From Augochlora pura (lineage: Eukaryota; Arthropoda; Insecta; Hymenoptera; Halictidae): a stretch of 64,000 nt of DNA. The position numbers and the translations under genes were made by a program. Position 1 is the first letter of the stretch. Every line of letters starts with the position of its first letter. Below, in pieces: positions 56,388 to 64,000 of the stretch. The notes below the pieces were generated by a model. That model was given only the letters and a program-made list of their open reading frames with translations, was not told the DNA's origin and ran no database searches. Where the stretch lies: NCBI RefSeq assembly GCF_028453695.1, contig NC_135781.1:24613640-24677639 (forward strand), given 5' to 3'.

Positions 56388-59300
56388 CTGGAAAAGTCAA
56401 AAAACACATTCTTAGATTTCTCAATTCCGACCGTTAATGTTTCTTACATGACGAAGCACAAAAAAGAGAATTATATCGCTAGAGCAATATCGTTTAAAAT
56501 TCTGCCCAGAATCTAGCAATTTCGCCAAGAGAAGCACCAAAACATTGATGGTTTATTTATCTCGAGAGAATATCAATTGGTTACCGATTGAAATCACGTT
56601 AAAGAATTAGATAAATCACGCGGGATAGTGGACTCGCGTGTGATTACAAGGTACGAGTGTAAAGAATTTTTTGCCGGGAATGCGGTTCGTGCGGGTAATT
56701 GCAGAGATTAATGCCGTGAATATCAATTAGCGGTGTAGTTGCTCACCTCAAGGTTGCAGCGATCCACGTCGGCGGGCAGCCTATAGTTAGTGATGACAAG
56801 TAAGTGATATGGATAGAGTTTCGGTGGTTCGGATGGCGCAGTACCCATGTCCGGCAGTGATCTTCTCACATGATGTCCCCCATGACTCCCGACCACCGAA
56901 CCTAGGCCACCTGTATACGTGGTGGACGATGGTAGCATTCCACCATCATTCTGAAGCACGAGTCGTACATTAATACCCGTAATCTGAGACGTACCATCGG
57001 AGTTAATAGCGGTGCATTTAATTGAACGAAGCCTCTCGCGCGGGAACGAATTCTTTACGGTTTCCTCGGACGCTATGATCGTCCTTCGGAACGCATTCTC
57101 GCTGCTCGATTTTCGATCTTTCAATTATCCAATGATCAACATTTTTAAGAGGCTTTAAATCTATTCGAAACAGATTATTTTTGCCGATTTTCTCTCAATT
57201 TTGCACAGTAGTTCCGCAATTCTCTGGATTTTGGAGTATTTCAAATAAATTGAACGCAGGACGCGTAATGCTTCCAATACGCAAAATTGAGAGGATATCT
57301 CGGTTAGGCTTTTGAAGAACTATGTAAATGGTCCCACGCGAGATGTTTGTTCTCACGTTGCAGCGGATCGCTCGACCGTCAGCATGACTGAACGTTGTAG
57401 CAAAAATAAAAAGAGAATCAGCGAATTGACTGAACGACGCGTTTTTGTGCGAACGGCGTGCACCATTGGCGTGGTCGGTGTGCCGTTCGCGAGACAGAAC
57501 TATAGCTAGACTGAAACGAGGCGATGCGATGGTAACTGGAATCTTGCGATTCATTCTTGAACCCCGCGCAGTCGGTGAACCGTTTTTCGTGCAGTGTGTT
57601 CTGTGAGACTTACATGATACCGGACTCTACACTCGCCACGGATCGGTCGCTTTTCGATCGGCAGGGAAAGAATGAAGCAGTCACGACACACGCGTGAACG
57701 TGCGCATCATGCACAGATTGTTCAGAAATTGTTCAGTGTAGACCATAGTTCCGTTCTGTTTCTTTCGTTCCGTAGTGCACAAAAGATGCTTTCGTATGCG
57801 GTTAATGGAAGTGTTTTAGTACGCGTCGGTTAACTCGACAAAAAACGAAAAGTGAGAGACGGCAGCAATGGCGACGATCTATATTAATCCTTGTTAAAGA
57901 TTTTGGGCGGGATCGGTACGAGAAACTCGCATCGTGTTATCGTTGCGTCAACGAAAAGATATTGCGTTATTGTCTGGCACTGTCGAACAAACAGCAAAAA
58001 GCTGGTCACCTTCGGTCTAAAACGTTGCAAATCATCGAAGCGCATAAACAATCTCTAATCGAATCGATCTCTGGTAAACTGATTCGTCGATAGTCAAATA
58101 TGCAACAACTCCAAGTCGCAAGGCAAACAAAACAAGAATCGAAAACAAAATAGATATATTGCAAATGCAAAGTAGAAAAAAAAATGGAGAACTGTAATCG
58201 CAGCAAATGTACAGCAGGCATGCGCAAAACAATATACAACGCTCTATGTACAAAATATATGTAGATATATTACACTGCGACAGCGACGGTCCAACTATAT
58301 CGATATGTACATAGATATTTCTGTACTTTGTGAAAACGATTCCGTGAATTCGTGATCTAGTCTCTCGCGTTCGTGCGATTCTCATTTCATCTCTTTCTTC
58401 ATCCCTCTCTCTCTCTCTCTTTCTCTCTTTCACACACGCGCACACTCCTTCTCTCTCAATACCGAATTAATCTAACGCGACTGCAAGAATGCAATTAATC
58501 ATATAAATCAGAAATGCAAAAACAAGCTACAAACCATGCTAATTCGCCGGGAGTAGTATGGGGCTGTGGTACATACCAGTGCCCGTCGATCCACATCCGT
58601 GATGCTGCCTGTCGATACTAAAGTTCGGGAGAAAATGGGAAAGAAAAAAACCATGTCAAACCATGTTGCACAAACCATTTCGTTATGTTAAGAAACAGTC
58701 GTTTCGCTCGGCGATCGATCGTGTTCCGTATCCAACCAACAACAGCCGAACGTCTTCCTCTCTGACACAGCATCGATACATCATTTCTGATTTGACCGAC
58801 GTTGGCGAACTGTCTTGTCGACCGGGAAGACGATCGGGCCCGATGAAATCACTATAAGCGAATGTCGGATGATCGTATTTGTACAAGATATGACCTGAAT
58901 CCACTAAAAAAGCTACATGATACGTGGCAGCTCTCAACGATCAAACATCCTCAAGGCACGTATCATACTGTGACGTTCATCGCGCTACGGATGACCGTCA
59001 CGAACAGCTAGAAATCCATCCGGCACGGTTAATGATCATAACAGTCTGCGATTCTTATGCAATCCGTGATCTAAAATGATCACCGTACGCCGGGTCCCAC
59101 AGCGGGGAAACGATCGTACAATGAAACGATGACAATGACAATCCGTGTACCTATGTATGTACGTATATGCGTGTATATATGTAAGTGTGCGTATTGGGGT
59201 GAGCATGAGTGTAGCACGTGTTGTATAGTTTGTACGATTCAGCGAGGATGCATTAGTCAAGCATGCTCAGGTATTAAAGCCGATATGTAATGATCAAAAT

Positions 59301-62300
59301 AGAACGAAGAGAAATGAAAAAGAAAAAAAGGAAGAGCATAAAAGCGTGCTCGCGGAACCGTTAGAGAGATTGTCAACGCACGTGGTTCCGCGAGCACTCT
59401 CGATATGTGAACAAAATAATAATGATAAAGAAGCATGTACAAGAAGGTCGAAGATTCGAGAGTACTGCGAGAGAAAAGGTGGCAAGATAACGTGATTGGT
59501 ATAGGTCCTTTCCGCTTTGTTACTCACTATCTGACTTGCCAGAGGAGAAATCAGTGCTGTGCGTCTTGTCTCCCATCCCACTGAACGAATAATCACCCTA
59601 GACGACAGAAAAGCGTACATTTTAGCAGTGGCACGTGGTACATTCTCCTTAAACCGTGTAATATCATCATATGTGTATAATATATATGTATAGATATAGA
59701 GAGAGAGAAATATGTATATATATATTTCCATCGATAGAGAGAAAATATAAGTAATGGTAATAATCACAAGAATAAATCGTAAGAGTCGAAACAAGTAAAG
59801 AATAAAGTGTCTCTAGAGCATTTCTTAACTAAAATACAGCAACAGGTGCAAGAGATTGGTCGTCGATTGTGACGCGATTGTGCAAGACTTACAGGGAGAG
59901 CAGATACAGAACCGCCGGTCGAGGAGAAGGTGTGACTTCGCGGTGCCAGACCGTACCCTGGCTTCGGGATGTGCCGAAGGGAGCTCACAACTGGTTTCAA
60001 ATGGTCAATCGACAGTATTACTCATTAGTTCCAACCGGACAGTGGAATCGTTTCATTCCCATACGAATGCCCAACGTTCGCCAACAAAACATTGCGTTCT
60101 TTGTATTGCGTGGAGTGGTTTTTCGTTACATCGACTTTGCTCTGTGTCACTGGAATCGGGGGACTGTTTTGTACCCTACCTTTTGCATCGAGAGACTACA
60201 GTCATCGGCTTCACCTTTTTTCCAAAAACTTTGCAACCTCTCCTTCTCACAGTATCCACGTGCGTTTGCTTCATGATAGATCACAAGTTCTACTTTATTC
60301 GTCGCTAAACCAGATATAATCAATAGCGTCCCTATCAGTTCAAATATTTCCTTCGGACGACAGGGCTGTTTTTCTTCCATCGATGCTACGATGCGACTGC
60401 TCGAATTTTAAGATGAGAAATATTGGCCGGATGATAATTTGAGAAATTGAGCGTTTGCTTCTGAACGAGAGGATACTGTGACGTGTTCGCTGCCATGCTT
60501 CCTCAAAAACCCCGAAGAAAGATATTTCTCCAGAGTTTCGTTGACTTTTGTCGGTGCAGCTCTCCAGCAAGCACGGCGAGCGAAAAAAGAAGATTGCCAA
60601 GGAAGAACGAAAGAAAAAAAGGTAAGAGAATGCAAATTTTCGAGTACTACGTGTTGGTAGGTCCTCCGAGACACTACTATTAATCGAACATCCCCACGGC
60701 AAGAGGGCGAAACGTTCGTTTCGTGGTGCAGAAGCGTAGTGTGCCTCGTGAAACAGGGTGCAAAGAATAATCGGCGCGTGTACGAGAAACGAAAAGATAT
60801 TCATATGCAATCAATATGTACTTGTACTCGGAACGAATAAGCCAGCACCTGTATGTGTACGTGTGTGTCTGTGTGTAAGTAATAGTAAATATTTCTATAA
60901 AGCTAAAGATACAAGAGAGAATAAAGAAGGTCGATAGAGAATAAAGAAGAACGATACAAAAAGAAGCATGCCTCCCGTGAAGACAAGTCAACAAATCGGA
61001 ATCATCATACGTTTCCCTCGGTCGCACGACGTCTGCTCTTCGGTAGTCTTTTTTTCTACTTTTTGGCGTGCCTGTTCTCGGAAAAGCGAGCTTCTTTTCC
61101 TTCGCATCGAGCCAAAGCTCGCCTTTCCGGGCCCGTGATTACGAGTCTATAATCGTTTGACTTGAGATCAACGGTAGGTCAATTGGAAAGTTCACGGACT
61201 CACCGAATGATAGTGCCTAGCGGCGTTTGGAAGAGTGAAGGCGCGTTGAGTACCAAGGGGTGGATAGTTTCTGGGAGCCGGGGAACGTGCCGATGACCTC
61301 CCAACTGCCGCCCACGCAAACACAACACAAACACAAAAACACAAATAGAGACACGATGATACAGGTAGCGGCGTGTCGACTAACGATAGACAGCAGTATA
61401 CTATATCGATATATAAATGAGAGCCGACGTTGGAAGATAGTTGCGCAGATTTGGCGAAATTTTTAAACTTGCCTGCACTTTCGCAACAGCGAGGCGAACG
61501 CTATAAACTTCATAATGATAACGTTCCATAATCGAAATGAATTTAATCTTTACATTTCGACGAAGTAATGAACGCCAGTCAGTATTGCTGGGTAGGTTTA
61601 GTATCAAAGCACGAATTCAATTCGGCTTTCCCCATAAATGGTATAGCTCTAGCTTTTAAATGTTCCTTTGAACTAGACCAAAATTTAATTCGTAGGAGTT
61701 TCGCGACTATCTTCCAGTGTGACGAAACATTCAATAGATATGACAGAATGATACTTTTCTTCTGAGCGATGTATGTTCGTGTATGATGAAATAGTTGCGA
61801 ATGGTGAAATATCAGAGTACCATGCGAGAAGAGCTTAGCAAGATGTAGTCTAGGGTAATTTAACGGTCGGGATGGACACCGCGGTTGGGTTTTGCCTCGG
61901 TGAAAAGAACTGGGAGCTCGGTATCGCTTATGCTACTTCGCAGGATGATTTACTCGACGCACAGTACAGCGGACTCCGCGAGCAAGCTGCAAGTGTTTTC
62001 ATCATATGAAAGGAGTAAACTCACTGACTCGCGAGGTCCGCCGTATAGTCCTCGGGAAAGATGATAGATGTAAGAATAGGCAAGCACATCGATGATAGAT
62101 GTCGATCACATGCAGAAGCGGATAATACATCACCTGGTTACGTTAATGGGCGCCCGTAGTGTGCGGTATTTGGTGCTATGCCACGGCCACATACAACTTA
62201 AAACAATCGCTGCTCGAGTCACGCACTTGTTATCGTTCGTCAATCGAGCACGGGCGACACCCTTCCCCCATCGTACGATTCGTATTCGCACGTCACAAAA

Positions 62301-64000
62301 TGATATTTTTCGAACGTGGGATGCTCCCTCTCTCTCTCCCCACCCAGCTATCACGTCGGTATCTCTAAATGTCCGATGTTACTTCAAACGGTAGAGTGGT
62401 ATGTTAGTGTCATGTGCGAACGTGTGGACATGTATGAGATGATTATCACTTAATGTTAATGAGACGATCATGATAATAATGACAAAACTAGTCAGCTCGA
62501 ATACTGTGGGGAGAACTTACCGTTGTAACTCGGCCCGCTGGATCTGTAACTGAGACCGTCGTCGTCCTCCCAAGGTCTGGCGTGATCTATATTTCTCGAA
62601 GGAGCTAAAAAATAAGCCATGGATCAGAGATTTTAGATTCTCACGGTCCGAAATCGTGTCCTCGTGAAATTATTTTTCCAACGTTTCACTAACGCAATGC
62701 GGCTAGCTTCATCAAGTGGTGGTATTCCATTTTGTATATTGGAGACTGCTCATTGCTTATCAATTGTACAACTTTTTTTTAATTGATTAGTTAAACAGTG
62801 GAACACAATTATCAGAAACATTGGAGAAACAAATCCAGTAAGACAGGACTTATGCCCGAAAGCTTCGACAGTAAATACTGCACGTGATAGATCGCTTTGG
62901 AAATCTAGCGAACGATCTTTGTATCTACATCAGCGATAATAATTCTACACTCACAGGCACCGACAGGGCTCTCATATCGAAGTCTGTGCGTTGGTTCTCT
63001 GGCAGCGGACGGCGTTCTCGACGCGTTCCTGGGGTCTACGTTGGCAGCTTTATGTCTCAGGTTCTCGCGATCCTTCTCCCGATCCTGCAGGAACACCTTC
63101 GCTATGCCAGTGTCGATTTTGCTCAGCTCGTCCTGCTCTTTCTTCAACTTCTCTTCTACTTCCTTTATATGCGTCTTGTTGTCGACCTCATCCTCATCAT
63201 CCGATATTGGTACTCCCTACGAGCCGAGCACAAGTGTTATTACGGGGTTCAACAACAAATTAATCGGTCTCGTGGTTAGGCTCACCTTGTATGTGTCAGA
63301 CCATCGTCTGCGTCTCTCTGGATCCGTGTAAGGATAAGGAGGAGCGGGAAAATCGTCCCTCTCGATCGGCGGCTTGGCTCCAGGAGGCGGCTTCATGGCG
63401 TCCGGATAATGTGCCAGCTCTATTGGCTCGTCATTATCTACTTGACTGGCCGGCGACTTCGGTCTCGGCTCGCTGAGAGCGTCGACCAAGGCTCGCATTC
63501 CTGATCGGCTGCTGCGACCGCCGAGGCTTCTTATCGAACGGGACGCTGTCGTAACAGGAACACGATTCACACTTTCCTTTGGCTGCTGAACACCGCGAAA
63601 AATTTCGGATCGGCCAAAGGGTGCAACCATCAGCCATGCCGCACAAGAATAGGCTCTAAGAGACACTGACCCCTATATTGTTAAATCATGAACTCTGCCT
63701 CTTTTTCTCGCAATGAAACTATTGTGTTAGAATACCTATCAATGCATCGTATCGCCGTCGAGAATTATTGGCCGTGTATTTTTTTTATCCCACTTTGATA
63801 CGATGCGGAGATATGCTAGAATCGTCGACAACTTTGTTTCCTGAATAAAATTTAAAGCATGCTTTCCAGCTCGTGGTGAATCGAGACATCGTGAAATTTT
63901 GGCACACCTACCGATCCGAAAGTAATAGCGCCGAGGCGGAGATCAGACTTACAGCTGGGTCTGTGAAAGTGTGGGCTCGTCGGTGGTTTGTCGTACGGTT
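56274..64000 (-). CDS. Unc-115: Actin-binding LIM protein (abLIM / Unc-115), C-terminal part
   Basis: Exons in order of transcription are 64000-63912 (runs off the edge), 63585-63286, 63216-62955, 62604-62521, then either 61304-61204 or 59990-59893, then 59597-59528, 58617-58577, 56950-56747 and 56387-56274. Family marks are PPTSPHFHRPSC after the LIM region, DEPIELAHYPDAMKPPPGAK, FPAPPYPYTDPERRRRWSDT, DDEDEVDNKTHIKEVEEKLK, LSKIDTGIAKVFLQDREKD, THSTDFSSGKSDISTGSITD and a villin headpiece ending in RRARLF. Proteins of this family bind F-actin through the headpiece and link Rac-type signals to axon growth. The four LIM domains must lie right of the window. Phases agree at every junction. Confidence 0.93.
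56388..56746 (-). other. abLIM last intron
   Basis: It runs from GTGAGC to CTTTTCCAG on the minus strand and interrupts the headpiece after NLE. Nothing else was seen. Confidence 0.85.
56747..56950 (-). CDS. Unc-115: abLIM exon with the N-terminal headpiece
   Basis: 68 codons, phase 0 at both ends. A glycine-rich segment is followed by RRSLPDMGTAPSEPPKLYPY, then NYRLPADVDRCNLE, which leads into the headpiece. The donor is GAG|GTGAGC and the acceptor is CGTGCTTCAG. Confidence 0.93.
56951..58576 (-). other. abLIM intron
   Basis: 1.6 kb. It contains a CT run near 58405-58430 (plus strand). No exon was recognised in it. Confidence 0.75.
58405..58430. repeat. CT microsatellite
   Basis: CT dinucleotide run interrupted by TTT, followed by a short CA run. 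Confidence 0.7.
58577..58617 (-). CDS. Unc-115: abLIM 41-base micro-exon
   Basis: Only 41 bases. Joined to its neighbours it reads SDISTGSITDVDRRAL, which is well conserved in abLIM. The donor is CTG|GTATGT and the acceptor is CTTTAG. The first two bases complete an isoleucine codon. Confidence 0.9.
58618..59527 (-). other. abLIM intron
   Basis: About 0.9 kb, from GTGAGT to the CTTTAG acceptor on the minus strand. No further feature was recognised. Confidence 0.75.
59528..59597 (-). CDS. Unc-115: abLIM exon (SGKSD region)
   Basis: 70 bases coding GDYSFSGMGDKTHSTDFSSG then KSD. It starts in phase 0 (acceptor GTCTAG) and ends in phase 1 (donor A|GTGAGT). It accepts either of the two upstream alternative exons. 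Confidence 0.92.
59893..59990 (-). CDS. Unc-115: abLIM alternative exon, version b
   Basis: 98 bases from acceptor GAAACCAG to donor CCCT|GTAAGT. It starts with two bases of a codon and ends in phase 0, coding SSLRHIPKPGYGLAPRSHTF then SSTGGSVSALP. It resembles the HIPSSK..LPGYG segment of vertebrate abLIM. Its phases do not fit after the exon at 61204-61304 but do fit directly after 62521-62604. Confidence 0.8.
59991..61203 (-). other. Intron between the two alternative abLIM exons
   Basis: 1.2 kb. I looked for a bridging exon that could reconcile the phases of the two flanking exons and found none with good splice sites. Confidence 0.6.
61204..61304 (-). CDS. Unc-115: abLIM alternative exon, version a
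   Basis: 101 bases from acceptor GGGCGGCAG to donor TCG|GTGAGT. It starts with two bases of a codon and ends in phase 0, coding SARSPAPRNYPPLGTQRAFT then LPNAARHYHS. The entry and exit phases are the same as those of the exon at 59893-59990, and the length is nearly the same (33 against 32 full codons). Confidence 0.85.
61305..62520 (-). other. abLIM intron
   Basis: 1.2 kb, from GTAAGT to the acceptor GGGCGGCAG on the minus strand. No named feature was seen. Confidence 0.75.
62521..62604 (-). CDS. Unc-115: abLIM exon (acidic DDDGLSYRS region)
   Basis: 84 bases coding PSRNIDHARPWEDDDGLSYR then SSGPSYN. It ends one base into the next codon (donor G|GTAAGT). The acceptor is TATTTTTTAG. Confidence 0.92.
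62605..62954 (-). other. abLIM intron
   Basis: 350 bases from GTGAGT to TTTTTTAG on the minus strand. Nothing else was seen. Confidence 0.8.
62955..63216 (-). CDS. Unc-115: abLIM exon with predicted coiled coil
   Basis: 262 bases. GVPISDDEDEVDNKTHIKEV is followed by EEKLKKEQDELSKIDTGIAK and a long run of E, K, R and D with heptad-like spacing, probably a short coiled coil. The exon ends RYESPVGA. The acceptor CTCGTAG and donor T|GTGAGT agree in phase with both neighbours. Confidence 0.94.
63286..63585 (-). CDS. Unc-115: abLIM exon (YPYTDPERRRRWSD region)
   Basis: 300 bases, phase 0 both ends. It codes RSGMRALVDALSEPRPKSPA, DEPIELAHYPDAMKPPPGAK and FPAPPYPYTDPERRRRWSDT. The donor is AAG|GTGAGC. 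The acceptor (GTGTTCAG) is the best in-phase choice, though its pyrimidine tract is short, so the 5' border could shift by three bases. Confidence 0.9.
63586..63911 (-). other. abLIM intron
   Basis: 326 bases from GTAGGT to GTGTTCAG on the minus strand. Nothing else was seen. Confidence 0.75.
63912..64000 (-). CDS. Unc-115: abLIM exon, cut by the window edge
   Basis: The visible codons read PYDKPPTSPHFHRPSC, then DLRLGAITFGS, with the donor TCG|GTAGGT. TSPHFH is a recognisable abLIM segment just after the LIM domains. The exon continues past the right edge. Confidence 0.88.

Noticed and set aside
56723..57124. Longer open version of the abLIM exon 56747-56950 reaching to 57124
   Set aside because: The sequence before the CTTCAG acceptor at 56951 is not abLIM-like. 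Joining at 56950 keeps phase 0 and the conserved order RRAL then the glycine-rich segment.
60147..61027. Several open frames within the intron between the alternative abLIM exons
   Set aside because: None has in-phase splice sites or abLIM-like residues; they are rich in simple CT/GT and A runs.
1..64000. Search for tRNA, rRNA, CRISPR arrays or a prokaryote-like gene cluster
   Set aside because: No cloverleaf with a GGTTCGAAT-type arm, no rRNA-like sequence and no spaced direct repeats were found by eye. A covariance-model search would be more sensitive.

Overview
The window is animal nuclear DNA and reads as an insect, most likely a hymenopteran (bee, ant or wasp). It has spliced genes with GT..AG introns from 57 bases to over 16 kb, TTAA-flanked repeats with CCCTTTGCACTCGAG-type ends, simple repeats, and proteins closest in pattern to insect families. 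The order assignment is inference. No bacterial operons, tRNAs, rRNAs or CRISPR arrays were seen. Exon borders below were found by hand, joining GT/AG sites so that reading phases agree and the protein matches the family.

Four protein genes are supported. (1) At 1077-4050 on +, the last four exons of an MFS sugar transporter of the facilitated trehalose transporter (Tret1-like) type; its first exon is not seen. (2) At 20498-44213 on +, a complete second Tret1-like transporter in six coding exons. Its first coding exon lies 16.4 kb upstream of the second. (3) At 47747-52947 on +, a complete but divergent Rpn1 (PSMD2, 26S proteasome base subunit) in fifteen exons, 890 residues. (4) At 56274-64000 on -, the C-terminal part of an actin-binding LIM protein (abLIM/Unc-115), from the linker after the LIM domains to a villin headpiece at the stop codon. 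Its LIM domains lie beyond the right edge. Genes 3 and 4 converge.

The long gene-poor stretches (4.1-20.5 kb, the 20.8-37.1 kb intron, 44.2-47.7 kb) show no recognisable coding gene. They hold old non-autonomous mobile elements: a roughly 580-base full-length foldback at 23158-23735, TTAA-flanked piggyBac-like elements at 32628-33105 and 15373-15670, a small one at 41566-41688, and a roughly 400-base foldback inside an Rpn1 intron at 50930-51345. Minisatellites and microsatellites are also present.

The genes have unrelated roles: sugar import across the plasma membrane, protein degradation, and actin-linked signalling. I saw no sign of an operon or a new multi-gene system. The strongest unusual observations are a pair of abLIM exons whose phases force mutually exclusive use, and the divergent but intact Rpn1 copy.
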